64,000 bases of DNA from positions 50,563-114,562 of the forward strand of contig SKCR01031800.1 in assembly GCA_019454045.1 (NCBI GenBank). The letters are read 5' to 3'. The stretch's first letter is position 1. Each line of letters starts with the position of its first letter. This DNA is from Zanthoxylum bungeanum (Eukaryota; Streptophyta; Magnoliopsida; Sapindales; Rutaceae). The translations under genes and the position numbers were made by a program. Positions 46,373-59,449 of this stretch are shown here, piece by piece. The notes under the pieces were generated by a model that had not been told where the DNA came from, made no database searches, and saw only the letters and a program-made list of their open reading frames with translations.

Positions 46373-46939
46373 ATTCGCTCATAGAGCTCGTTATCACCCA
46401 CAAATAATTAAAATAAAGGGGCGGGAAATATAGGGATATTAACCGCTAATCAATTACCCGATCCGGGCTTAAGCGAAGCAGATAAAACCCCCACTGTCTC
46501 AGCCTCTTACAATAAATATACTCATTAACTCGAATTCAGGACCTGACAACTAAATGTAAGTTATTTTCCACCAAAACACACCCTTTCAGGGTTAGCTATA
46601 TAAATTCTACTGAAACCAAAAAAGTTATTTTTTATCAGGCTTGCCCCAAACTCGGCCTGGCCCAGCCCAACAAATTTCAGATCCAGGCCCGGCCCGATAT
46701 TTTGCCACACTTCACCATCAATAAAACATCCTTCCTCTCCTTTATTGCCACGTGGCACTTTCAATTCACCTCCAAAATAACGGGAGATTTTTCCACGTCA
46801 TCAACCTTCGCACCTCGACGAAACGGTCACTGTAACCAAAAAAAAAAAAAAAAGCGTAAAATCATACGAACACAAACTCATTCATATTCTTCATATTCTG
46901 ATTTGAATAACGTGAACTTGACACACCGGAAGTTTCAGA
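46373..46939 (+). promoter_or_regulatory. Upstream region of VPS51
   Basis: Contains the last non-repetitive sequence before the gene. CCACGTGG-type ACGT cores occur at 46748-46755 (GCCACGTGGC) and 46794-46799, followed by a poly-A run (46836-46851). No convincing TATA box near the start was identified, and the transcription start is unknown. Confidence 0.35.
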
Positions 46940-49900
46940 ATGAGCGGGAGCGATGTGCCGTTGGATGAGAAAGCAAGGAGAATGAGAGATCTTTTGTCGA
47001 GTTTCTACGCTCCAGATCCTTCAGTTTCCGCCAACTCACCTTCCAAATTCTCACCGTTGGATGCAATCAACTTCAACATTTTCAATGCCGATCACTACTT
47101 GAATCTCCTGGTAATAAATAACGCCACTCTTTTCTTCATATTCATGAATGACTATGACTAATATCTAAAAGCATTCATTACATTTTTACTATTGATATGT
47201 TTGACATATAATCACTCGCCGTCAAATATAAGTGGAATGAGTGATAGGAAAATCGACAAATTGCGGATTTTCACATAAAGTGATAGATATTTTTTATTTT
47301 AAAGGGTGAAATCAAATAAATTTTTTAGGGGAAAAAATATATGAAGGTTGAGGATCAATCCACCAAGATGGACTTGAGTGGATAGGCTTACTTGAAATAC
47401 TAATGTGGTAGTAATTCCAATTCTTTAGGGGAAAAAAAGTTTAATATCAGAAATTTTTGATCATTTCCAAATGTATTGATTGGAGTAGATACAAAAATCA
47501 AGCTTGGAAGGGCTTCTGCAGAGGCATGTTGGAATGGCAGCTGAGATTAAAAATCTTGATACTGACTTGCAATTGTTAGTCTATGAAAATTACAACAAGT
47601 TTATCAGTGCCACTGATGCAATCAAGAGGTAATCTTTTCCATTCTTTAATATTATTTGAAAATGTGCTGGCTCCACATATAGAATCTTGTTTTGGAGTTT
47701 TTGAATCTTCTTCAAGGACTAGTAATATTTGGCCTTGAAACAGGATGAATAGTAATATCATGGGCATGGAATCAAATATGGAACAACTTCTTGAGAAGGT
47801 GTGTAAAAGATCTTACATTAACTATATTGAATACGAGTTTTGATTTATGGATTTGGGGGGGAAGATGTATACGTGCTCTTCATCTATCTTGCAGATAAAA
47901 ACAGTTCAATCTAGAAGTGATGGGGTCAACACTTCACTTTTTGAAAAGAGAGAGCATATAGAGAAATTACATCTCAGGCGCAATCTTCTGCGGAAAGTTC
48001 AGGTATTAAAGAACTATGAAATGTTTTATTGGCTTTATCTCAGTTGCTTTTATTTCATATGGCAGTGTCTGCGAATACGTGTATGTGTGTGGAAGAAATG
48101 ATTGAATCCATCACTTGTGGTTGTCGAGTCGTTGAATCCTACTGACTAGGTGCTTCGAATTGATCAATAAGGACGGATATTAGAAATCATCTTACGTCCT
48201 GCTCCGGTGCTACTAAATCAGTTGTATATAGTCTAACATAGACGTAGTTGGCTTTCGTGAGTGATGCACAGCTATTCAGGTTGCTTGAACTGATCCCATT
48301 TTTATTTTAGAGTAACAGTTGCAAATATTATAAATTTATTTAGTGAAATTGTTGATCAGAAATGCTAGTTACAAATTTATGTTTTATATATGTCTTGGTT
48401 CTACTTCTGATCATCTATGAATTAACAGATATATTTTTATGTGATAAAGAGCAGTTCATTTACGATTTACCTGCTAGACTTGGAAAGTGTATCAAAGCGG
48501 AAGACTATGCTGATGCAGTCAGGTTCTACACCGGAGCAATGCCAATTTTTAAGGTCCTTTAATTATACATTGGTCCTTTGCTAGTTCAGCTGATGTGTTT
48601 GATACTTTTTCCTTTTCATATAGTTATGGGGCATGTTTCATCACTTTCGGAAATCTTGACATTTCGCTGTATTCTCTTCATTAGATGTATGGAGATTCAT
48701 CATTCCAGGATTGTAAGCGAGCATCAGAAGAAGCAATCGCCATAATAATAAAGAACTTGCAGGTTTTTACTTCTTTTTGTAGTATTCTGAGTCAGGCTGG
48801 CTTATTTTGAGCTCAAGCCAAATCAGAACTAATATAGGATTGGTGAATAGGTCTCCCTAACATGCACTTGCAACATTCTTAGATTATGAATTGAATCTTC
48901 TGGATGAGATGTGCAAACAATTAGGACCCGTGCCTCATCTTTACTTGAGTGAGCCTCAGTTCCTACCAAATGGGGCTGGCTACCGGAATTCCTTTCAGCA
49001 TTTCACGAGTAAACTAGCTGGCATATTAAGTAACTTGACTCTGTTAGGCTGATTATGTCCAACATACTCAGTAATGATTGATTAAGACTGCTGGTAAAAA
49101 TATTCAGAACAATGTTGAAGCTTCATGTTTGTATTTCATGCAGTGATTTATGTCCTTTTTATGTCTCACGGGTGTAAAACGCAAATCCATGTGTCACAAA
49201 ATAGAAAAATCTATCATGAAAAAAAAGGCTTACCTTCATTAATAGAAATCTTGGTTTATCTGAAGCATGTATATTATTCATATAAATTGCAGTTTAATGC
49301 AGAACTAACCAAAGTAAATTTTGTCTTCTCTCTGGTGAACTTTTTCTTTTCAGGGGAAGTTGTTCTCAGATTCTGAATCCATACAAGCGAGAGCAGAGGC
49401 TGCAATGCTTCTTAAGCAGTTGGATTTTCCGGTTTGTACTACAATGTGCATATGGTCATTTGGGTTTTTTCTTCAGCTGATTTAACAGGTTACACTTTCA
49501 AATGAGAAACAATTAGGCTAATATTATCCATAATAACACAGATGGACAACTGGATGAATTTATTTTGGTAGAAATAAAGAAAACAGTCTCTTCCTACTTA
49601 TCATTTTTTTGATTAAAATACTAGTTTTCGAATATTTATTTAAATATGTTCAACTTTCTGATATGTGATACATTTATTAGACATGTACATATGTATGATG
49701 GATATCATATAATCACTGAGTCATGTTTCAACAGGTGGACGGCTTAAAGGAAGAACTCTTTGAAAAGTTAGAACAATCTCTAGGGAATATTCAGATCAAG
49801 GATGAAGATATAAGCAGTTGTTTGTTGATGTCAAATGATCCTTCCAGACAAGAAAGCAATCATGAGTCAGTTGCTGCTCGTGAGGTAATTGAAACTGAGT

Positions 49901-52626
49901 GCCACCTTTATGATTCAGATTTTATGGTATGTGTGTCGTGTCTGAGCTTATCGAGTTAGTTCCTGCTTTTAACCTTTCCGATATGTCTTCAATTGTTCTC
50001 AACTCAGGAGTTTGTGGAGGCTGTCAGAGCTTATCAAGTAATATTTCCTGACTCAGAGAACCAGCTAATTAAACTTGCACAGGAGTTGGTTACCAAGTAA
50101 GGAAATGATGATAGCCTTTCGCTGTTTTGAACTTAAATCATGACAGAATTATCCTCAATAATTTTTTTCTTTTAGGAACTTCAAAACTGCTGGGCAATTT
50201 GTAAAGCAAAGGATACGTGCAGCCAACTTATTAGCTGTTCTTCGTAAGAGTTTTTTCCCCCTCACGCCAGATCTTATGCTTCATATACTTTGCCACCTGA
50301 ATTTTACTTAGTATTCAAGTTAGTTTTGAGGCCTGTCCTGAAAAGATGGTAAAGCCAGGTATCATTTTTATTTGAAATTCTTCACCAAATTCTAGTCGCA
50401 TGCAGGAATGATATGGAAAGAAGTTCTCCTGATGGATGAAGCGTTGCATGAATCTGTTCTCTCTGAATTTTCTCTGGAGGTTTTTCTTGAAACTAACATA
50501 TTATTTGTTTTTTCTTGTTCAAGGATAAAGTTTGGTGTACTAATCACGCCTATATGGTTTCAGGCTGCCCAGATTACTGTCAAACATCATATCGCCAGCA
50601 GATTTTCTCATCTTCTTCATGATCTATCAGGTTAGTTCAATTGTTATAGCTTTAAGTAGTTTTGCTTAAGAGTCTGACCACCAGAGAATAAGTTCACATT
50701 AATGCTTACCTACTGGTACAGCTGAGAATTTGGTTACAGGAAGGGATTCAGCAATAAAACTCACGCGATGGGATGCTATTACAAATTTGAATAACTTAAT
50801 AGTTTTATCAACTGACTTAACTTCAACTTGTCGAAAAGGTAGTATTCTTGACTTAAATTCTGTTCCAACTGGCAGATGCCCTCACCAAAGTTTATGTAGG
50901 ACAAAAAGAGGAAATGGAAGAGTATCACTTGCAGGTTGCCCTGGGGGCCAGCAAAAAAGCTATGCTTCAAGGCAGCATGGATATCTTATTGGTAATATAC
51001 AAGCAGTGGATATTCATATAATTTTTCTATTTCTTATTCTATTTTGATCATTCCAGGACTTCCGCCAACTCCTTGATGACGACTTAGGGCTACTAGTTAG
51101 GCTAAAAGAGTTGATTCTTGATTGGGTTCAAGAAGGATTCCAAGACTTCTTCAGGTCACTTCACAGTAGATTCTTGTTGCTCTCTGGAAAAAACAATTCA
51201 TCTGGTCAAGTTCAAGGTGTGATGGAGGGAACAGAGGGTAACAAAGTTCCTACTGGGCTCGTCTTGGTGCTGGCTCAACTATCTGTCTTCGTTGAACAAA
51301 TCGCAGTCCAAAGAATTACTGAGGCAAGGAAGCCACCTTTTATCCGTGCACTGGTCCTTTCGTCAAAAGTTATGTTCCCTGTAACCTCAATGGCTTGTTT
51401 TCTTGTTTTATTTGTCAGGAAATAGCTTCTTCTTTTTCTGGTGGCGGTATCAGACTCCACGAAAATGGGCCTGCCTTTGTCCCCGGGGAAATTTGTCGAA
51501 GTTTTCGGTCTGCTGGTGAAAAGCTTCTGCATCACGTATGAATTTTTTGATAGTTATTTCAGACTTCAGCTAAGGATTTAAGAATGTACCACTTTGACAT
51601 CATAAGCTAACTTTTAAAAAGTATTTGAATTTCTTTTCTCAGTATATAAATCTGAGGAATCAGAGGATATCAGTTCTCCTGAGGAAAAGATTTACAACAC
51701 CAAATTGGGTCAAGGTCAGTGAAGCATAAGATTATACACCAAGCATTTCGAAAGCTTCCAGTGAGACAATATATAGTTTGGTAGTCAACTTCCATAATAA
51801 TTTTGAATTTTCTGCAGCACAAGGAGCCTAGAGAAGTTCATATGTTTGTTGATTTACTTCTTCAAGAGGTTGGTGCATCATCAATACATACCCCAGTAAT
51901 AATTTGCTATGTAATCATGTACAAGTGCATGTCCTCTGATACTTTCTTGCTTCAGTTGCAAGCAATACAAAAAGAGGTAAAGCAGATACTGCCGCAAGGG
52001 CTCTTCCGTGGGCATCAACGAACTGACAGTACTGGGAGCACCAACTCCTCTCGCAGCAATCCTTTACGAGAGGATAAACCAAACAGGTCAAATACCCTAA
52101 AGACAGGGAGCCAGCTTCTGGAAACTCATCTAGCAAAGCTGTTCAAGCAAAAAGTCGAAATTTTTACTAAAGTTGAATATACACAGGTAGTATGAGACTG
52201 TTAGTAAAACAAGTGGTATGTTGAAGCTAGATGATCTGAAATTGCTGATATGAACTGCATTACAGGAGTCAGTCATAACAGCTACTATAAAATTTAGTCT
52301 AAAAAGTTTGCAAGAATTTGTGCGACACCAGACCTTTAACCGAAGTGGGTTTCAGCAAATTCAGTTGGATATTCAGTACCTAAGGACTCCATTAAAGGAA
52401 GCCGCGGAAAATAAAGCTGCCATTGATTTTTTGCTTGATGAGGTAAGGTTTGATTTGCCTCTGCATTTTTGAAGAACTTGTGTATTTAAGTTTGTTTGAT
52501 GTGCAGGTGAGTGTTGCTGCTGCAGAACGCTGCCTTGACCCAATTCCTTTGGAGCAACCAATCTTGGATAAACTTATACAAGCAAAGCTGGCAAAAACAA
52601 AGGAGCAGAATGCAGTTTGTTCATGA
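46940..52626 (+). CDS. VPS51: VPS51/UNHINGED, GARP and EARP tethering subunit
   Basis: Encodes the subunit that links the GARP (VPS51-54) and EARP complexes, which tether endosome-derived vesicles at the trans-Golgi network or recycling endosome; the Arabidopsis homologue is UNHINGED. Twenty exons join without a break to 775 residues, the length usual for the family: 46940-47110, 47489-47628, 47744-47798, 47895-48002, 48455-48553, 48685-48762, 49354-49431, 49735-49884, 50008-50096, 50176-50243, 50406-50479, 50563-50629, 50876-50991, 51057-51323, 51419-51535, 51643-51714, 51818-51868, 51956-52186, 52266-52442, 52507-52626. The start MSGSDVPLDEKARRMRDLLS and the coiled-coil Vps51 domain (residues about 50-150, YENYNKFISATDAI) are typical; the end includes LFKQKVEIFTKVEYTQ and FNRSGFQQIQLDIQ. 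All introns are GT-AG except 51324-51418, which is GC-AG. Exon ends were placed by frame and similarity and not by transcripts. Confidence 0.93.
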
Positions 52627-53061
52627 AATGTTGAAAAATAGGAGAAGAGGGCATTTTTGTCTAAAATTATGAATTTACTTTGGTTGTCCAGATTTGATAT
52701 TTTAAGTTTGGGAAAACCCCAAAATTGATAATTTCTTTTTTATTAAAAGTAACTAATTATTTGTGCTTGAGAGCAGGGGCTACTTCTGGTTTTCAATTTC
52801 CCCACCATTGTTAGAATCCCTCACCATTAAAATAACATCACCATATACCAAATGAGAAAATGAAGAAATCAGAAACCTGCATGTCATTGCAAATCATGTT
52901 TCACTGCACAAGTCAATTCATTATGACCGAAATACCCTCGTAAATTTGCTTTCCAATGTTTCTTAGGACTGTTTATAATAGCCTGATGCAACATTAGTTA
53001 CCATACTATCCACATATTTACTTTCCATTTCTTGTTCTTATCACTGGTGATGTGAGGCTCT
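52627..53061. terminator. Shared 3' intergenic region of VPS51 and NUB1
   Basis: The two genes converge here, with 435 bp between stop codons. It must hold both 3' UTRs and polyadenylation sites. AT-rich stretches such as TTTTTTATTAAAAGTAAC (52737) are candidates, but no site can be assigned. Overlapping 3' UTRs are likely. Confidence 0.4.
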
Positions 53062-53715
53062 TCAATTCCGAGCAACCGAATCAAGCAGAGCCAGATACTC
53101 GCTTATTGCTTCACCTTCTTTTGTAACTTCATTTTCATAGTCTGAAAAAGCATCCCCTGTCAAATCATTAGCAAGTTCATCCTCCATCTCCACATCTCGT
53201 TCTTCTACATCTCCGGCTGCTGATGTTCCTTCGACGTTCTCATCGTCAATCGAACTATCTAGGTCACCTTCAACATTCTCATTGTTAGGCATTGAAACAG
53301 AAGAACTCGCATCGTTGTTAGAAGCAGCTGTGGTTAACCCAGATTGTTCGAGTAGTCGGAGCATTATTTGGTCGATATCACCACCAGCCCGACAAGCTTC
53401 AACCACTGCACACAAGAAAACCTATAAAAGTGCTTCTAAGAAACCAAATACTGGCTTCCTCTGACCTGGTGCTATGTTCTGCACTGCGAAGCAAAGAACC
53501 GAAACTGGCTGACCTGGTGCTATGTCTGCACTGCGAAGCAAAAGGAAAGGTATGTGTATATATATAATATATGAATTTAATAACTACCTCTCGGTCGTTC
53601 AAAGCCCATGGCAACCAGCTGTTCAATCTTAGCATCTGCTGCTCGCCGACTTCTTTTCCTTTTCCTTGATTCAATGTCAAGCTGCAGGTCCAACAAATTT
53701 AGTAAATGAATTCAA

Positions 53716-53747
<32 letters not shown>

Positions 53748-56700
53748 CATGAAAAAGAATTAGTAACCTGTATGGCAGAATTAGTTTCTGGATTTGTCAA
53801 GTCATCCAATGCCTTTTGAGAGTCATTTTCATTTCTCCGAAGGGCTTCTGCAGCAAGCGCCTTCTCAAATCTGCCAAGAATTTAGATTGTATTTTTAAGC
53901 ATATTTGAAAATAATTAATTAATTAAAAGAAGAAACAGGGACAAAGCTGGATTAGTTTCACTTGCTTACCCAATGGAGACCAATTCTTTTAATTTTTCGA
54001 TATCCACGGCTTTCTTCAAGGGTGTCAGTCCATACCTCTTTTGCTCCCTGCAAATATGTCATGCTACTTGTAAAAAATGACAAGAGAATAAAAAAACTTA
54101 AAACAGAATTCATTTTTTGTGAAAAAAAAATTGTAATTGATCAAACTGAAACAGAAACATAAAAAGGAAAAGAAAAGAAAAACACCAACATGATTTCCTT
54201 TCTTCGCTGCTCATTCTCCTCCCTTTTCTTTGCTCGCTTTGCGCTCTCCTCAACAAGGAAATCAATGGCATTCCCGACATCTTGACTGCAAATTCGCAAT
54301 GCTCTCTTTGCGTTATGTTCACTGAAGCCCATGCTCATAACCAGGGATAAGGCTTCATCAGGCACTTGTAGCTGGAATCAACAATAGAAGATAGATTACC
54401 AACAAAAATATTAAGAAAGAAGGAAAAAGGGCAAATTTTACTTAGGTGGAAGATAATATAGAATGTGAATAAAAAGCATGGACAATATCTACACTTAGTT
54501 CAAGATAAATCATTACGATCCTAAATTTATTATTGATATCAAGGAACGCATATGTGAAAATAATCTGAAAATACGGTAACTAAGACCATCAACATATAAA
54601 GGATTCATAATAAATCCTGTTAATGTTCATTGAATAAAAGGACAATCTATCCCAAGTTCCCAACAGAACAAGTCAGCTGATAAGTGCAAATTTTCAAAAG
54701 AAAAAAAATGAAGTTTGACCCATCTCCTATCTTCATGTTTGAGACCATGTAAAGTTATATTCATAATCACCTGTAAGAATTTCGCTTGTGCAGAGGTCAG
54801 TGCGTTCCGTGATTTATCAAACTGACCACTGTGATACGCCACCACCCCTTCCAGCAGCTCCATTCTCAAATGTCTATAAAGATATGATACAAAGAAATTA
54901 GTTCTTAATTGTGCACCAAGATAATCGCAACCAGTGGCAAAGGACACTTGATCGCATGGGTGGCACCGGGAGTGGGCTGCCCATCCCAAGCCCGGCTCCG
55001 ATCCCATAATTTCTTGTGTTTTCCTTTTTAAAAAATAATAAGAAGATATTTAGCCCACCAATATTACATGAAAAATAAATTTTAGCCACCCCTCGAATAA
55101 AATCCTGCCTCCAAACTTGGTTGGTCGGCAAAAACGTAGAAAAATACTCACAATGCAATCTCTGGATGGCGACCGGCCTGAAGCAGTCTCACACGGGAGG
55201 AGTCCTTACCATGAGCACATTCTATTCCTTCTCTAGCTTTTTGAAGGCGAATTCCTGCCTCTGAAAGCCAACTGATGTCTCGAAGCATGAAGTAGCACCA
55301 GACCATGTCTATTTGCAGTAGTGGGACATTGTCAACAAACTGGAAACAAAGAACACAACGCCAAAAGCAGAGACTGCTTGTAAAAGTTATGTTTGAGAAG
55401 ATCGAATACAACCACATTGCAAGCAACCACGTAATGGTTTTCCAGCATAATTTTGAATACTATTCAGGTCTACAAAAATGCAAACACACATTAAAATTTG
55501 GTTGAATAAGAAATAATCCATCAAACGTGATATAATTATTGGGGCAAGATCAGCAACCCCTCTTTAAACGATTATATCGATACACTTTTAACAACTAAAA
55601 TTAAATCTATATTAAATTTGAAAGTAGGAGTAACACATCAGATGTGATCTCAGTATTCAAGGTACATTAGTCCATGGTCCACTAGTTATGTCATAATTTA
55701 TTTCACCAGGAATTGGCTGTTGATACCTTAATTATTCGGAAGTAAATACTAAGCGAGTTCGGAAAGGAAAAGCAAATAAAAGGAGTCTGCATTTCTCTGT
55801 CTTAAAAAATCCAAGTTAAAAAACTTTTCTTGTTTTGAACTCGCATATCAACTATCTCAGAAATGAAAAACAAACAATATTCATTACAAAATCCACAACA
55901 TCGAAGAGAGACTCAAGCAAGGAGCTTCACACAAACACAATAACTAAAGCATTTTCAGACAATTCAATCAAAAGGCAAAAATAGCCCACTACTACTATGC
56001 CATGACAAAGCTCAAAGAGATTAATATTCAGTAAAGCTGATCCAATCATTTCCTTCTACAACTAGAAGGAATGTTTTACTCACCTCAATGACCTTGGAAT
56101 CGCAAAGAGAGAAAGCCTCCTACAAGAGAAAGACAACAAATGCATGCAAGTTAACTGTGTTTCTTGTTGAAAGGGAAGTATTTGACTGGATAATTAAACA
56201 AACTTCCTCACAGACAAAGTTCAGAAAAATATTGATAAATCATTTGCAAAAAGACACAGAGAACCCCAAAAAAAAAAAAAGATGAGAAATGTTCATCCAA
56301 ATTGCAGTATTTCTAAATTGCATATGCTTTCCACTTTTCATCGAAGATCTCAATAAATAAATGAACTTGACAGCCATCTGGATGAGGTCAATGTCCTCAA
56401 TAGGAGAAATGTTCATACCCTGTCCCTCGTCAACCCAACATCTGCCACCACACGCCCATCCCCGGATAATTGTCAAGAATAATTAGTTAATAACAATGAA
56501 GATGCCCTTCGAAGGATGTACAGGAAAGGGGTGTTTAATTGTAGAATCATATTGAAACAGAAAACTTTATGCAAGTTATTTCGAATGCAGGAACCATTAT
56601 AATTTATTAAAAAACAAGTACTGAGAACTGGCCTCTCCCATGGTGAGCACTTCCAATGCATCCTTATACATTTGCCTCTTGATAAGACTCTTTGCATTTG

Positions 56701-59449
56701 CATGAAGCATCAGTCCCATCATCATCGCCCTTTCAAATGGAAATTCAAATCTTACTTATAAGAGACCAAAGACCCTAAGAAAAAATATAAATCACACACC
56801 GACAAATGAAGTCAGAGACAGTATAACAAGAAATACTATGTATCATACCGCCGATCAGTCTCTGATCCAAATCGTATTTTCTCTCCATTCTGATCTTCAA
56901 GTTCTAAATTGAAGTCCTCAACTGGTAATGAACCATCTGCATGTCTATTTATAATTGCTGCAGCAGCTGCCCTGTCAATAGGTGGTAAATGGTAATAAGT
57001 CAATACCTGGTGGAAAGAAAAGAAAAGAAAGAAACAGCTGACCAACTTTCCCCTTCTGGTCATCAATTACACTTAAAAACAGAAGGAAAACGCATATATG
57101 GATTTCTCACCAACATGAATCTGAAAATATGCCCACTGTTGACCAGAGTAAAATTATGCAGAAATAATTACTCTATATAACTATGAACTAAATATGCCAA
57201 AAATACTGAATATAAATTTTGTTCCCCGCTAAGCTAGTGTTGACAAGTGTTATTCTGTGGCGACTTGGTCGCTTAATGGTTTTATGACCGTCACGCAATT
57301 GACGACTTCGACGTGCAAACACGAAGCAATACCAAAAAGTGTCGAAGCTATGGGGTGAAGAGCGAGAATGTGAAGACTTGCGGCAAAATGAAGATTATAT
57401 TGCAAACGTCTTAGCTTAGGATTTACTTGTAATGTAATGTGCGATGTAATATTCAAGTGCCTAAGCTCATAGGGATCATGCACCTTCACTTAGAAGCATT
57501 AGGGGCATGTTCAAAATGCATTAAAACCTTCAAATCTGCATTTTAGTATTTAGGGAAGCCTTCTGGAACCGGCATGGACCATACCGGTCCCCTTACCGGT
57601 CATTAAACCGGCCTTCCCCTGTTTTGCATGCCTACTGGAACCGGGCCATACCGTGCCGGTTACCTCGCCGGTCTTCATGCCGGTATTGGCAAGAAAATCC
57701 TGCTCTCTGGAACCGGGCTGGTCCTCGCCGGTTTCCATACCGGTTTGCTCGCGGTCTAACGGCTAGTTTTTCGAACGTTATATAGCCGTTGGGAGATATT
57801 GAAACCCTAAACCGGCATGCCGGTCTCCTCGCCGGTTTGCTCGCCGGTCTCGCTGTAAGTTGGGGAAAGCTTTGCATTTTATTATAAATAGAACCCCAAC
57901 TCATTTGCATCAAGTTAGAGATCTAGAAAACCTTCATATACATTCTCTAAGGCAAATAAAGAGTGTCATACACCATCATATTCTTAAACACTCATCCAAG
58001 CTCTCACACACACCTTCCATACATTTAGTGAGCTTAGAACACTTGGGTTTGCTCTCACACAATCTTCTTATTATTTGTGAGTGCCCAAGTGTGGTTTAAT
58101 TCTTCTTTATCAAAAACACTTGTGATTTGTGAAATCTCATCGTTTGGGTAATTTGTAAAGGTTGTGAGTGCACCTACGTAGAAAACTCAATCTTGTAAAA
58201 GGTTCGGAGTGCGCCTTGGCGGAAAACTCTTGGTTACGAGTGAACCACGGAAAACTCGATTCTAGTAGAAATCTTCAAGCGAGGCTTGGGGGAGTGGACG
58301 TAGGCACGTTTGGCCGAACCACTATAAATTGCGGTGTCGTATTTCTCTTTCCCTTAACTTTTACTTATTTGCAAGTTTGATTACATTTATAATATTGATT
58401 AGAACTTGCATATAGGCTATTAATTGGAATAGAGAAAATTGCCTAAAACTCCCACTTGGTAATAAGAGCTTAAAATCGGCAAAGATTTTATAATTCCGCA
58501 TTTATAGCGATAACCCAATTCACCCCCTCTCTTGGGTATAGAGATTGTTTGTCGCTATTGCTTGTTGTCGACTAGTAGTGGTGTAGCAAAACACAAAATC
58601 AACCTGCATAGGCCAATTATATTACATATTACATAACAATATAAGATGATGCATGTATAAATACGGATCTGTGTCCAATTTCAAGGAAACGCATGTATTC
58701 AAGAAAAAATAAACTTATATAAAAAGAAATAACAATAACATATCCTCTCCCTTGAGTCCAGACGAATTTTATCCGTCGTGCCTAGTATGTATCGGTTTTG
58801 CTTTGTTCCATAACTTCGTTTGAAGTTATCAAAGTTGTTGTCACAAGCTCTCCAAGCAACAAACAAAGCACATCATATCAGCACCAAGAAGCAAAACCAT
58901 ACACAGAATTCAACATCCATATTCCATTAAAACTAAGAATTTGAGATAATTCAACATCCAAACCATACAAATTGTACAATGAGATAGACTTATTAAAAAG
59001 GAAATAAGATTTTTTATTTCCACTAAATTAATCAAAACTAAGAATTTGATATCCAACTAACAAAAGATTAAATTTTGAACCAAACCCATAACCCAAAACC
59101 AAAAATTCAAACATATGCAAAGCACCAAAAAAAAAAAAAAAGGCTCACTTGATTCGAGTAACCCTACGAGAACGTTCTTCTTCAGCCATGAGTGACTTGC
59201 CTTCATCAACAGAGATACGGGTAGCAAGAACCTTGGCGTTATTCTTGATGCCCAATTGGCTCAATTTACAATAACAGCCATCGCCACCATGATCATCTTT
59301 CAAAACTTTACCAGCACATATCAAGTTGATAGTCTCAGGCAACATGTTTGATCGCTTTGCCACCTCTTCTCTCAACATGGGCACCGTCCAATTCTCCAAT
59401 TCTACCTCTAATAACCCGACCATGTCCCTGCAATCTTCAATTTCGCCAT
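53062..59449 (-). CDS. NUB1: NUB1 homologue (NEDD8 ultimate buster), Ubl-UBA protein
   Basis: Adaptor that in other eukaryotes binds NEDD8 or its conjugates and delivers them to the proteasome. Eleven exons on the minus strand: 59449-59149, 56971-56849, 56729-56633, 56119-56084, 55339-55152, 54873-54771, 54371-54190, 54047-53970, 53870-53768, 53681-53588, 53405-53062, giving about 549 residues. A ubiquitin-like region comes first (LEVELENWTVPMLREEVAKR), then a helical middle (LLQIDMVWCYFMLRDISWLS), three UBA domains (about 286-325 MSMGFSEHNAKRAL, 360-398 VSIGFEKALAAEAL, 420-458 VAMGFERPRVVEAC) and an acidic tail ending LLDSVARN. With the canonical ATG at 59449 (MAKLKIAGTWSG) the frame is lost after 12 codons because exon 1 is one base short. 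The downstream ATG at 59423 (MVGLLEVEL) is in frame. Intron 3 appears to start with GC. Intron 1 (2.2 kb) holds an LTR-like insertion. Function comes from family knowledge; boundaries are inferred. Confidence 0.88.
57238..58605 (+). mobile_element. LTR-like insertion in NUB1 intron 1
   Basis: Starts TGTTGACAAG in otherwise plain intron. It has an ACCGGT-rich first half, a TATA box (TTATTATAAATAGAACCCC, about 57880), then AACCCAATTCACCCCCTCTC (about 58510), a phrase common near the end of Copia LTRs. A weak PBS-like GTGGTGTAGC lies near 58579. It runs opposite to NUB1. The right end and target duplication are unclear, and no coding sequence is present. Confidence 0.45.

Noticed and set aside
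49125..49376. 83-codon frame within VPS51
   Set aside because: Intron sequence that runs into exon 7; the exon frame is fully explained by splice sites at 49353/49354.
56240..56476. Possible extra NUB1 exon
   Set aside because: The joined protein is complete in frame without it, and its sequence does not resemble the family.
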